This document shows positions 33,697-42,207 of a DNA stretch of 64,000 nt, piece by piece. Below the pieces are notes generated by a model. It was not told the origin of the DNA, did no database searches, and was given only the letters and a program-made list of their open reading frames with translations. This stretch comes from JTS-AC122 sp050246015 (GTDB taxonomy: Bacteria; Planctomycetota; Phycisphaerae; Phycisphaerales; UBA1924), in contig JBFWWU010000001.1 in assembly GCA_050246015.1 (NCBI GenBank), positions 467,636 to 531,635 of the forward strand, read 5' to 3'. Position 1 is the stretch's first letter, and each line of letters starts with the position of its first letter. The position numbers were made by a program, and so were the translations under genes.

Positions 33697-35130
33697 AACC
33701 CGGTCGCCGAACTGATCCAGCCCGAAGTGGCGGAGTTGATCCGCGAGGGACGCTACCTGGAGTTGCGCGAGGCGCTGCACGGGATCGTGGCGGCGGACGT
33801 GGCGGACGTGGTGGCGGCGCTGGAGCCCGCGGACGCCGCCATCGCGTTCCGGTTCCTCACGCGTGACGACGCCGGCGAGGCATTCGCCTACCTGGACGCG
33901 GAGCACCAGGCGACGTTGATCCAGGAACTGGGCGCCCAAGGCGCCGTGCGCATCGTCGAAGGAATGGACCCCGACGACCGGGTCCGGCTGCTCGACGAGT
34001 TGCCCCCGGAAGTGGCGCAGCGGATCGTGGCGTCGCTGAGCCCGGAAGAGCGGAAAACGACGCAGGCGATCCTCGGGTACCCGGTGGGGAGCGTCGGGCG
34101 TCTCATGACGCCGGACTACGTGAAGATCCGACCGGAATGGACGATCTCGCAGGCGCTGGAGCACATCCGCAAGACGGGGCGCGACGCCGAGACCATCAAC
34201 GTCGTGTACATCGTGGACGACGCGGGGGTGCTGATCGACGACATCCGGCTCCGGCAGATCATCTTCGCGGATCCGGGCGCGGCGGTGGAGACGCTGATGA
34301 ACCGGACGTTCGCGTCGCTGCGGGCCGACCAGCCGCAGGAAGACGCGGTCCGAACGCTGACCAAGTATGACCGCGTGGCGCTTCCGGTGGTGGATTCCCG
34401 CGGGGTGCTGCTGGGGATCGTCACGCACGACGACATCGCGGACGTGGCGCAAGAAGAGTTCACCGAGGACATTCAGAAACTGGGCGGCATGGAAGCGCTG
34501 GACGAGCCCTACATGTCGATCTCGATCCGCAAACTCGTGCGGAAGCGTGTGACGTGGCTCGCGGTGCTGTTCGTGGGCGAGATGTTCACGCAGACGGCGA
34601 TGTCGGGGTTCGAGCACGACATCGAGCGTGCGGCCGTACTGGCGACGTTTGTGCCGCTGATCGTCTCCAGCGGCGGGAACAGCGGGTCGCAGGCGACGTC
34701 GCTGATCATCCGCGCCATGGCGCTGGGAGAGGTCACGCTGAAGGACTGGTGGCGCGTGATGCGGCGCGAACTGGTCGCCGGTTCGCTGCTGGGGCTGCTG
34801 CTGGGGATGATCGGCGTGCTGCGGATCCACGTCTGGGGGTGGCTTGGATGGTTCCGGAAAGCGCAACCGGATTCGCACGGGCAGTACACCGCCGAGAGCC
34901 TGGCCGCTCAGCAGCATTTTCACCTGCTGGCGGTCGCGATCGGCGTCTCGGTGCTGGGCGTGGTCCTGTGGGGAACGATCGTGGGGAGCATGCTCCCGTT
35001 CATCCTGAAGCGGTGCCGCATGGACCCGGCCACGAGTTCGGCGCCGTTTGTCGCGACGCTGGTGGACGTGATCGGCGTGCTGATTTACTTCGGGTCCGCG
35101 GTCGTGATCTTGCGTGGGACGCTCCTGTGA
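33694..35130 (+). CDS. mgtE: Magnesium transporter MgtE
   Basis: A homodimeric Mg2+ channel/transporter of the inner membrane. In 478 residues: the N-domain of armadillo-like helices (1-130, with FRFLTRDDAGEAFAYLD and MDPDDRVRLLDELP), two CBS domains (about 131-260, with GSVGRLMTPDYVKI and YDRVALPVVDSRGVLLGIVTHDDI), a plug helix and five membrane helices from about 285. The pore signature is in PLIVSSGGNSGSQATSLIIRAMALGE, and ATSSAPFVATLVDVIGVLIYF is the conserved last helix. The start is a GTG with no usable Shine-Dalgarno. It follows msrA by 61 bases. Confidence 0.95.
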   Translation: MNPVAELIQPEVAELIREGRYLELREALHGIVAADVADVVAALEPADAAIAFRFLTRDDAGEAFAYLDAEHQATLIQELGAQGAVRIVEGMDPDDRVRLLDELPPEVAQRIVASLSPEERKTTQAILGYPVGSVGRLMTPDYVKIRPEWTISQALEHIRKTGRDAETINVVYIVDDAGVLIDDIRLRQIIFADPGAAVETLMNRTFASLRADQPQEDAVRTLTKYDRVALPVVDSRGVLLGIVTHDDIADVAQEEFTEDIQKLGGMEALDEPYMSISIRKLVRKRVTWLAVLFVGEMFTQTAMSGFEHDIERAAVLATFVPLIVSSGGNSGSQATSLIIRAMALGEVTLKDWWRVMRRELVAGSLLGLLLGMIGVLRIHVWGWLGWFRKAQPDSHGQYTAESLAAQQHFHLLAVAIGVSVLGVVLWGTIVGSMLPFILKRCRMDPATSSAPFVATLVDVIGVLIYFGSAVVILRGTLL

Positions 35131-35139
35131 CCGGCACGG

Positions 35140-35643
35140 TCAGGAGCGCCGGCGTGCCCGGGCGATGCACCAGACGACGCCGACGGCGACGAGTGCGCAC
35201 CCCGGGAGCGGCTTGGCCGCGGCCGGCAGGGTCGTGAAGACGACCTCGCGCGCGCCGATGAGCCCGGCCCCCGCGCCGGCGGCGCCGAGGCCGGCGAGCG
35301 AGAGGCGCCCCGGCCGCCCCGCCGCCTGATGCCCGCATGCGTCGCCCCCACCCGCGCCGGCCCGCGTCTGGTGATCCGCCGGCGGCGATTCCTCCTCGCC
35401 CACATCGACCTGATCCCAGTTGATCGCCGCCGCTTCGAGGCGCACGGTCTGGAGAATGGCCCTGGCCAGTTCCTCATCGGCCCGCAGCACCATGACGCGG
35501 ATCGAGGCGGGCGCTTCAACCGGTGTTCCGCCGACGGCCCAGGCCTCTACGCCCTCGCTGGTGAGCACACCCACGATGGAGTGAGCGACCCCCTCGTTCG
35601 AAAGGGTCAGAAGCACGACGGGCTGGAGAAGGGGATCGTTCAT
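35140..35643 (-). CDS. DUF2007-like protein with C-terminal membrane segment
   Basis: A 167-residue protein whose first 75 residues (VVLLTLSNEGVAHSIVGVLTSEGV and IRVMVLRADEELARAI) resemble DUF2007, a small domain proposed to act in signal transduction with a role in recognising a partner. A polar linker follows, then a hydrophobic stretch near the C-terminus (LPGCALVAVGVVWCIARARRR). ATG 35643 is chosen because it precedes the domain; the frame remains open to 35694, overlapping the stop of the upstream B12/GTPase gene, with which it is probably cotranscribed. It converges with mgtE, 9 bases apart. Function unknown. Confidence 0.6.
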   Translation of the reverse strand: MNDPLLQPVVLLTLSNEGVAHSIVGVLTSEGVEAWAVGGTPVEAPASIRVMVLRADEELARAILQTVRLEAAAINWDQVDVGEEESPPADHQTRAGAGGGDACGHQAAGRPGRLSLAGLGAAGAGAGLIGAREVVFTTLPAAAKPLPGCALVAVGVVWCIARARRRS

Positions 35644-35690
35644 GCATGCCGCGTGCGGACGAATCGCACGCGCCGGAGCGGCGGGGAAAC

Positions 35691-36869
35691 TCACGCCAGC
35701 AGCAGCCCGAGCAGTTCGGGGACTCCCTGGCCTCGGGTCGCGATCGTCTCGACGATCGGGCGTTTGCCGGCGATGTCGCGCAGGTCGCGAACGAGTTCAT
35801 GTTCGCCGGGATGGTCGGCCTTGTTGCACACAAAGACGTCGGCGATCTCGAGGATGCCGGCCTTGTCCATCTGCACCGCGTCGCCCATGCCGGGCGTGAG
35901 CACCACGGCGGTGCGGTCGACGTGCTGGCGGATCTTGGTCTCATTCTGTCCGGCGCCGACCGTTTCGATGAAGAGCGTGTCGTACCCCGCGCCCCCGATG
36001 AGATCGACGATGTCGTTGACGGCGTGGTAGTCCTCCCCGGAGATCGCCAGGGAGCGATAAAAGACGGCCTCGTCGAGGGTGTTGAAGTCAACGCGCAGGC
36101 GATCGCCCAGCAGCGCGCCCGAGGTGATGGGGCTCTTGGGGTCAAAGGCGAGCACGGCGCAGCGCGACGGCGCGGTGGCCGGGGCGCCGCGAGTTTCAGC
36201 CGTATGCAGGCGGGTGAACTCGCCGACGAGTTGCGCCACGAGCGTGGACTTGCCGGCACCGGGAGAGCCGGTCACGCCGATGACCCGCGCGGGCCGGCGG
36301 CGGGCCGCGCCGGAGCGGACGGGCCGGGCGTCGTGCGCCAGCGAGATGTCGCGAGCAAGTTGGGCGGCGACGGACGACGCGCCGCGGAGGTCCGCTTCAC
36401 CAACGGAATCTGAATACGGCCGCACCGCGCCGCGCACGGCCTGGACGATGTCGAGCAGGCCCGTCCCGGTCGTGAAGCACTTGGCAATTCCGCCCTGGAG
36501 GAGTGTGGGGATGTCTTCCTGCGGGAGGATGCCGCCCATATAGACCGGGATGTCGGGTCGGCCCAACTCGCGAAGCGCCTGCACGAGCCGCGGGCCGAGC
36601 ACGAGGTGGGAGTTGGACATCATGCTGGCGGCGATGACGTCGCAGTCCTCGTCGCGGGCGGAGATGGCCAGCGACCGCGGGGTCTGCCAGAGACCGGAAT
36701 AGATGACGTGCACGCCCGAGTCGCGCAGCGCGCGCGCGATGACCTTGACGCCGCGGTCGTGACCATCGAGCCCCATTTTTCCGAGAAGGACGCGCGGGCG
36801 GTGGTCCAGCCCGCCGCAGCGGTCGAGTTTTTCAAACTCGGTGGTGGCGGTGTGAATGGTGGTAGCCAT
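35691..36869 (-). CDS. B12-binding domain fused to MeaB/ArgK-type G-protein chaperone
   Basis: A 392-residue two-domain protein. Residues 25-155 are a cobalamin-binding domain of methylmalonyl-CoA mutase type: LLGKMGLDGHDRGVKVIA with the B12-ligating DxHxxG (His37), SMMSNSHL and MGGILPQEDIP. Residues 190-392 are a MeaB-family P-loop GTPase: GVTGSPGAGKST (201-209), AFDPKSPITSGALLGDR, ETVGAGQNET and CNKADHPGEHE. IcmF has this order followed by a mutase domain; here the protein stops after the GTPase. It would load or repair B12 in a partner mutase encoded elsewhere. ATG 36869 is chosen at the domain boundary; the frame is open to 37043. Confidence 0.88.
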   Translation of the reverse strand: MATTIHTATTEFEKLDRCGGLDHRPRVLLGKMGLDGHDRGVKVIARALRDSGVHVIYSGLWQTPRSLAISARDEDCDVIAASMMSNSHLVLGPRLVQALRELGRPDIPVYMGGILPQEDIPTLLQGGIAKCFTTGTGLLDIVQAVRGAVRPYSDSVGEADLRGASSVAAQLARDISLAHDARPVRSGAARRRPARVIGVTGSPGAGKSTLVAQLVGEFTRLHTAETRGAPATAPSRCAVLAFDPKSPITSGALLGDRLRVDFNTLDEAVFYRSLAISGEDYHAVNDIVDLIGGAGYDTLFIETVGAGQNETKIRQHVDRTAVVLTPGMGDAVQMDKAGILEIADVFVCNKADHPGEHELVRDLRDIAGKRPIVETIATRGQGVPELLGLLLA

Positions 36870-37233
36870 GAGTATGTGCGAAGGTGGAAGAGGTACGACG
36901 AACGGGGAGTGGCGAACTGAACCAAGCATAGAGCGCGGGTCCGGGAGTGACCGGTGGTGTACGCAGGGCCACGACACGACCGTGCCGCATCCATCCACAT
37001 TTCCGGATGAATGGGAGAAGTTTCTGACCGTGTCGCATATCATCGCGGGCGCGTCGCGAGTTGCTTTTTGCGGCCTGGGATAGGACGATCCTGCCCCGCG
37101 CCCACGACCCCTTGCGGCGCGGCTGAACTTGATGGCTTGACCGTTCGATCTTCCAGATAGAGCGCGGCCTCAGCCGAACCCCGAAGTTATCGCCCCTCAG
37201 ACCTGTTCCAATCACATCGCTGGAGTTGACCAC
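36870..37233. promoter_or_regulatory. Divergent region upstream of metK and the B12/GTPase gene
   Basis: 364 bases. I looked for SAM- or cobalamin-riboswitch elements because of the flanking genes and saw none. TTGACC at 37137-37142 with TAGAGC 15 bases downstream is a weak candidate promoter for metK, followed by about 70 bases of leader. GGAG before the metK start is a normal ribosome site. Confidence 0.3.
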
Positions 37234-38433
37234 ATGCCCGCAGGTACCCACTTGTTCACGTCCGAGTCCGTTTCGATGGGTCATCCTGACAAGGTGGCGG
37301 ACCAGATTTCGGACGCCGTGCTGGACGCGATGCTCGCGGACGACGCCTTCAGCCGCGTCGCGTGCGAGACGCTCTGCTGCACGGGGCTCGTGGTCGTCGC
37401 GGGCGAGATCACGACGAATACGTACGTGAGCATCCCCGACCTGGTGCGGGAGACGATCCGCGAGATCGGGTACACCTCCGGGGACATGCGCTTTGACGCC
37501 GACAGCGCGGGCGTCATGGTCGCGATCAACAAGCAGAGCAACGACATCGCGATGGGGGTGAACCGCGAGGGCGCGGGCGATCAGGGAATGATGTTCGGCT
37601 ACGCCTGCCGCGACACGTCGGAATACATGCCGATGCCCGTGGAGATCAGCCACCGCCTGGTCGAGCGGCAAGCCGAGGTGCGCCGTAGCGGGCGCATCCC
37701 CGGTCTGCGTCCCGACGCCAAGAGCCAGGTGACGATCGAGTACGACAACGGCACGCCGAAGCGCGTTGATACGGTCGTCCTCTCGACCCAGCACGACGCG
37801 TCGTGGAACGATCGGCAGGAAGGGCTCAAGCGCGAGATCATCGAGCAGGTGATCAAGCCCGTGCTCAAGGAATGGTGGAACCCTGGTATCACCGTCCACG
37901 TCAACCCCACGGGGCGATTCGAGATCGGCGGGCCCCACGGCGACACGGGGCTGACGGGACGCAAGATCATCGTCGATACCTACGGCGGGATGGGACGCCA
38001 CGGCGGGGGCGCGTTCTCCGGCAAAGACCCGACCAAGGTTGATCGATCGGCGGCGTACATGGCGCGGTACATCGCCAAGAACATCGTCGCCGCGGGGCTG
38101 GCGGATCGCTGCGAGATCCAACTCTCCTACGCGATAGGCGTGGCGGAGCCGACCAGCGTGTACGTCGATTGCTTCGGGACCAACAAGGCCGATGAAGGAA
38201 AGATTTCCCGCGCGGTCCGCGAAGTCTTCGGGCTCACGCCGCGAAAGATCATCGAGTCGCTGAACCTGCGGACGCCGATCTACACGCCGACGGCGAAGCA
38301 CGGGCACTTCGGCCGCAAGGCCTACGAGGGGCAGTACTTCGATCCGGTGAAGCGCGAGCACCGCGGGCCGAAACTGGAGTTCTTCTCATGGGAGAAGACG
38401 GACAAGGCCGAGGCCCTGAAGAAACTGGTGTGA
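37234..38433 (+). CDS. metK: S-adenosylmethionine synthetase
   Basis: Makes S-adenosylmethionine from methionine and ATP. In 399 residues the family landmarks are ESVSMGHPDKVADQISDAVL, GAGDQGMMFGYA (methionine loop), VHVNPTGRFEIGGPHGDTGLT, DTYGGMGRHGGGAFSGKDPTKVDRSAAYMARYIAKN (P-loop-like phosphate site) and the C-terminal KHGHFGRKAYEGQYFDP. The length is normal. ATG 37234 follows GGAG by about 9 bases. The gene is followed by a repeat mosaic rather than a clear terminator. Confidence 0.97.
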   Translation: MPAGTHLFTSESVSMGHPDKVADQISDAVLDAMLADDAFSRVACETLCCTGLVVVAGEITTNTYVSIPDLVRETIREIGYTSGDMRFDADSAGVMVAINKQSNDIAMGVNREGAGDQGMMFGYACRDTSEYMPMPVEISHRLVERQAEVRRSGRIPGLRPDAKSQVTIEYDNGTPKRVDTVVLSTQHDASWNDRQEGLKREIIEQVIKPVLKEWWNPGITVHVNPTGRFEIGGPHGDTGLTGRKIIVDTYGGMGRHGGGAFSGKDPTKVDRSAAYMARYIAKNIVAAGLADRCEIQLSYAIGVAEPTSVYVDCFGTNKADEGKISRAVREVFGLTPRKIIESLNLRTPIYTPTAKHGHFGRKAYEGQYFDPVKREHRGPKLEFFSWEKTDKAEALKKLV

Positions 38434-38786
38434 TCTTCGTTCAGAGCCCTCACTTCGGTTTCGACCAGTGATCACGCGAGAGTCCCCGCCGCCTGCGACC
38501 GCGAGGGCTCTTCGCCCGGCAGGGCGCACGATCGTTGCCAGAGGCTTCAGCCTCTGGTTGGCTTGCGACCTCCCGCGACCTCCCGCCTGCTCTTGGTTTT
38601 CGCCCGAAGGGCGCACCAGCGTTGCCAGAGGCTTCAGCCTCTGGCGACGCTCATGCGCCCTGCCGGGCGAAGAGCAAGAACGGGCGGGTGGGTTGCAATG
38701 GAACCCGAGGCTTCAACCTTTGGCAACGGCCGTGCGTCCACACGGGCCACGACAGCATCACCGAGGCGTGGGCACTACACTCCGCC
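38434..38786 (+). other. Intergenic region metK-ruvB, mainly REP-like repeats
   Basis: 353 bases made up of the repeat mosaic listed separately plus about 65 bases before ruvB. The ruvB frame is open through part of it (from 38535), but the translation is repeat-derived and no RuvB starts there. TACACT at 38776-38781 may be the ruvB -10. Confidence 0.5.
38507..38723. repeat. REP-like repeat mosaic with 22-bp perfect terminal inverted repeats
   Basis: A 22-bp sequence at 38507-38528 (GCTCTTCGCCCGGCAGGGCG...) recurs perfectly inverted at 38654-38675. Inside are two direct copies, 87 bases apart, of a unit ending in the perfect palindrome CCAGAGGCTTCAGCCTCTGG (38538-38557 and 38625-38644), each preceded by a CGCCCG-nn-AGGGCGCAC hairpin. 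A third, degenerate palindrome lies at 38704-38723, outside the inverted repeat. This organisation is that of a REPIN-type non-autonomous element; the transposase that might mobilise it is not in the window. Confidence 0.88.
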
Positions 38787-39881
38787 ATGGCGGTTGAGCG
38801 ATTCGTGTCGGCCAAGGCGAACCCCGATCTGGACCAGCGCAACTGGTCCCTCCGTCCGACGCGCATGAGCGAGTACATCGGGCAGCCGGACCTGATCGAG
38901 CGCCTCGGCATCACGATCAAGGCGGTGCGCGAGCGCAAGGAGCCGATGGAGCACGTGCTGCTGCACGGCCCGCCCGGGCTTGGGAAGACGACCCTCGCGT
39001 ACGTCATCGCGCAGGAGATGGGCGCGCGTGTGCACACGACCAGCGGGCCGGCGCTCACGCGCGGCACCGACCTGGTCTCGGCGCTCACGCGCCTCGAAGC
39101 CAACGACGTGCTGTTCATCGACGAGATCCATCGCCTGCCCATCGCGGTCGAGGAGTTCATCTACCCCGCGATGGAGGATTACCGCATCGATGTGCCGGTT
39201 GACTCCGGGCTGAGCGCGCGGACGGTGCAGATCAAACTCAAGCCGTTCACGCTGATCGGCGCGACGACGCGCGCGGGGCTCGTGTCGGCGCCGCTGCGGT
39301 CCCGCTTCGGCGTCACGCACCACCTGCGGTTCTACTCGCCCGAGGAACTGCACGCGATCCTGTCGCGGAGTTGCGGGCTGCTGGGCGTGGAAGCCGAACC
39401 GGGCGGAGCGGGCGGCGGCGTCGCCTCAACCAACGGAGCGACGCGGCCCGATGCCCCGGGCGCGCTCGACCTCATCTCGCGCCGCTCGCGCGGCACCCCG
39501 CGCATCGCCAATCGGCTGCTCCGCCGCGTGCGCGACTATTCGCAGGTTAAGGGAGACGGGCGGATTTCCGCCACGATGGTGGCGCGGGGCCTGGCGCTCG
39601 AAGGCGTTGATGAACTCGGACTCGATGAGATCGACCGCACGTACCTCAAGACCATCGCCGGGACCTACGACGGCGGCCCGGTCGGGCTCGAAGCGGTGGC
39701 GGCGACGATGAACGAGGACGCGGGCACGCTCGAGGACGTGGTGGAGCCGTACCTGCTGCAGATCGGGTTCCTCGCGCGGACCCGCCGGGGGCGGATGCTG
39801 ACGCGAGCGGGGGCGGACCACGTCGGGATGCCGAGCGCCTACGGGAAGGCGGGACCCGAGGATTCGCCGTTGTTCTCCTGA
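38787..39881 (+). CDS. ruvB: Holliday junction branch migration helicase RuvB
   Basis: The AAA+ motor that drives Holliday junctions with RuvA. In 364 residues: Walker A GPPGLGKTT (61-69), Walker B LFIDEIHRLP (Asp112, Glu113), sensor 1 LIGATTRAG, arginine finger in APLRSRFGVTHHLRFYS and the winged-helix end with TYDGGPVGLEAVAATMNEDAGTLEDVVEPYLLQ. A short Gly-rich insertion (PGGAGGGVASTNGATRPDAP) sits between the second AAA+ subdomain elements. Start ATG 38787 is set by the usual N-terminal length; no Shine-Dalgarno precedes it, and TACACT lies 5 bases upstream, so the mRNA may be leaderless. ruvA and ruvC are not in the window. Confidence 0.95.
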   Translation: MAVERFVSAKANPDLDQRNWSLRPTRMSEYIGQPDLIERLGITIKAVRERKEPMEHVLLHGPPGLGKTTLAYVIAQEMGARVHTTSGPALTRGTDLVSALTRLEANDVLFIDEIHRLPIAVEEFIYPAMEDYRIDVPVDSGLSARTVQIKLKPFTLIGATTRAGLVSAPLRSRFGVTHHLRFYSPEELHAILSRSCGLLGVEAEPGGAGGGVASTNGATRPDAPGALDLISRRSRGTPRIANRLLRRVRDYSQVKGDGRISATMVARGLALEGVDELGLDEIDRTYLKTIAGTYDGGPVGLEAVAATMNEDAGTLEDVVEPYLLQIGFLARTRRGRMLTRAGADHVGMPSAYGKAGPEDSPLFS

Positions 39882-39909
39882 CGCTCGCCCGCGTGCCAGT
39901 GCCGCCGCG

Positions 39910-42111
39910 CTACCGCGTGATTACACCGATCTCCGCCGCCGACGCCCAGGGGTTCCCGTTGACCTCGGAGAGGGCGACGAACTTGATGAATCGAGCGGTG
40001 CGAGGGGAGCCGAACATGATTCGCTGCTCGACGGGGTTATTCCTGATGTTTGGGAACTCGCCGGCGCTGACCGGCCCGCCCCCCGCCCCTCCCGCGCCCC
40101 CCCACTGCTTCCCGTCATCGCTTGTGTAGAACTCGTACTTCACGATGGTGCCGTTGATGGGGCCGTTCTGGCGCGGCAGGTATGTGAACCCGCGGAGCGT
40201 GAGCGCCGCGCCCAGGTCGATGACGATTTCGTGCGGGTGCTGCCTCGTCTCGGGCGAGTACTGTGTATGCCAGATCGTGTCGGCGCGGTCGTCGATCGTG
40301 TTCTCTTTCCCCTCGCCCGCGCTGGGCTGCTCGCTGCTGGCGCTGACGATCTTCCACGTTGCCTTGCACACGTCGAACGACGCCGAGGCGGTATCGCCGG
40401 CGATCACTTCACCCGCCGACGCGCCCGCTCGCGGCATCGCGCGGGCACGCACCTCGCCGCCCGCGGGCAACGCGAACGGCCTGGAATACACCACGGTTCC
40501 CGCGGCGCCCTCGGTGGGCGCCGAGCCGTCGAGCGTGTAGAGAATCGACCCGGCCTCACGCTCGCCAGCGGCGATCGTGACCACGCCGTCGCGCCCGCGC
40601 GTGATCCGCGGCGGCCCGAGCAACACCGGTTCATCGAACAGGCCGAACTCCGCGAGCGTGGGACGCACGCGCGACTCGGGAAAGCGGAGTCGCACGCGGT
40701 CGGTCGTCAGTCGCGGGAACCGCGCGAGCCTCTTGTACCCGATGGTGGTCCCCGACGCGACCTCGACCCACCCGCTGCCCGCGGTCGCCCAGCGATTCGC
40801 GTCCCACGCCTCCACGACAAACTTCTCGACGCGTTGCCCGCTTCGCATGTGCTCCTGCAGCATCACAACGCTGACTTCCCGCGGCTGCGGGAGCGTGATC
40901 ACTACCCCGGGCTCGAACTCCCAGTCCGCCGACGTCCAGAACGTCTCCGGATCCCCATCGAGAATGAACCCGGCGGCGTGCCCGCTCGCCTGGGAGTCAG
41001 AGGCCGCCCGGACATCGGCGGCGCGGGCGAGGTTCGATGAAAATGTGCCGCGCAGCACGCGGCCAAGTTCCTTCAGCCGTGCGACGTCGTTCTCATGGAA
41101 GCGACCCCGCGTATCCGGCGGGACATTGAGCAGGAGCACGCAGTTGTTCCCGACCGAGTTGTAATACACGTTCAGAAGATCGCTCAGCGGCCGCACCCGC
41201 GCGTTCTCACTCTCGCGCCAGAACCACCCGGGCCGCAAGGATGTGTCCGTCTCCGCCGGGTACCAGTGCAGGTACTTGGCATCCCGCAGCCTCACCAGCG
41301 AGCCAAGATCCGCGGCGGTCATGTCCGGCCACGTGCATTCCTCCGGCGGCGCCGGCAGCGGCACCACGCTCCATTCGCTGGCGCGCCCCTGCCCGCCCTC
41401 GTTGCCCACCCATCGCACGTCCGGCCCACGACCGAAGATCACGGCTTGGGGCTGCAGTTCTCGGATCAGCGCGTACCACTTCTGGTAGTCGTACACCTGG
41501 CCCTTGTCCTTCGGCGTGGCGCCATCGAACCAGACTTCGTGGATCTGCCCGTAGTTCGTGAGCAGTTCACGGAGTTGGTTCATGAAGTACTCGTTGTACC
41601 GGGGCGAATCCCCGTACGAAGGTTCATGGATATCCGCGGGCGAGAGGTACACGCCGAACTTCAGCCCATGCTTCCGGCACGCCTCCGATACCTCTTTCAC
41701 CACGTCGCCCTGGCCGCCGCGCCACGGCGAGTTCTTCACGCTGTGCTCCGTGAACGCGCTGGGCCACAGACAGAATCCGTCGTGGTGCTTGGCCGTCAGG
41801 ATCATCGCCCGCATCCCGGCCTCCTTCGCCGCCAGCACCCATTGCTCGGCGTCAAAGTCGGTCGGATTGAAGTTCCCCGGCGATTCCGTCCCCTCGCCCC
41901 ATTCGCGACCCGTGAACGTGTTGACCCCGAAGTGCACGAAACACTGCAACTCCAGCCGCTGCCAATCAATCTGGCGCTCGCTGGCGACAACGGCCGCGGC
42001 GCGGTGCATGAGGTCGCGCGTCGCCGCGTCGTCGGGCGGGCCCGCGAGCAGGAGCGTGCACGGGCAGGAAAGCGCGGCGAGCGCACCGGCAATGACGCCA
42101 GGAGTGTCCAT
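39910..42111 (-). CDS. Secreted alpha-L-fucosidase (GH29) with discoidin-type domain
   Basis: Releases alpha-L-fucose from glycans outside the cytoplasm. Of 733 residues, 1-24 form a signal peptide (GVIAGALAALSCPCTLLLAG). The GH29 barrel has FVHFGVNTFTGREWGEGTES, AKHHDGFCLWPS, GLKFGVYLSPADIHEP and IHEVWFDGATPKDKG, whose WFDG aspartate is the expected nucleophile. After about residue 400 there is an F5/8 type C-like region (ASDSQASGHAAGFILDGDPETFWTS), a chitobiase/FN3-like linker with SILYTLDGSAPTEG, and a second F5/8 type C-like domain (ENTIDDRADTIWHTQYSPE) to the end. The gene converges with ruvB. It suggests use of fucose-rich, for example algal, polysaccharide. Confidence 0.9.
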   Translation of the reverse strand: MDTPGVIAGALAALSCPCTLLLAGPPDDAATRDLMHRAAAVVASERQIDWQRLELQCFVHFGVNTFTGREWGEGTESPGNFNPTDFDAEQWVLAAKEAGMRAMILTAKHHDGFCLWPSAFTEHSVKNSPWRGGQGDVVKEVSEACRKHGLKFGVYLSPADIHEPSYGDSPRYNEYFMNQLRELLTNYGQIHEVWFDGATPKDKGQVYDYQKWYALIRELQPQAVIFGRGPDVRWVGNEGGQGRASEWSVVPLPAPPEECTWPDMTAADLGSLVRLRDAKYLHWYPAETDTSLRPGWFWRESENARVRPLSDLLNVYYNSVGNNCVLLLNVPPDTRGRFHENDVARLKELGRVLRGTFSSNLARAADVRAASDSQASGHAAGFILDGDPETFWTSADWEFEPGVVITLPQPREVSVVMLQEHMRSGQRVEKFVVEAWDANRWATAGSGWVEVASGTTIGYKRLARFPRLTTDRVRLRFPESRVRPTLAEFGLFDEPVLLGPPRITRGRDGVVTIAAGEREAGSILYTLDGSAPTEGAAGTVVYSRPFALPAGGEVRARAMPRAGASAGEVIAGDTASASFDVCKATWKIVSASSEQPSAGEGKENTIDDRADTIWHTQYSPETRQHPHEIVIDLGAALTLRGFTYLPRQNGPINGTIVKYEFYTSDDGKQWGGAGGAGGGPVSAGEFPNIRNNPVEQRIMFGSPRTARFIKFVALSEVNGNPWASAAEIGVITR

Positions 42112-42207
42112 GTCGCCAGTGTATCAGACATGCCCGGCTTCCGGCATCCCGCCGATCCAGCCGGGCATCATGACGCGGCACCGTTCGCCGAGACGGAATA
42201 ATCCGCC

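Noticed and set aside
36870..37233. SAM or cobalamin riboswitch between the B12/GTPase gene and metK
   Set aside because: Looked for because of the flanking genes; no conserved riboswitch core (such as a B12 box) was seen.
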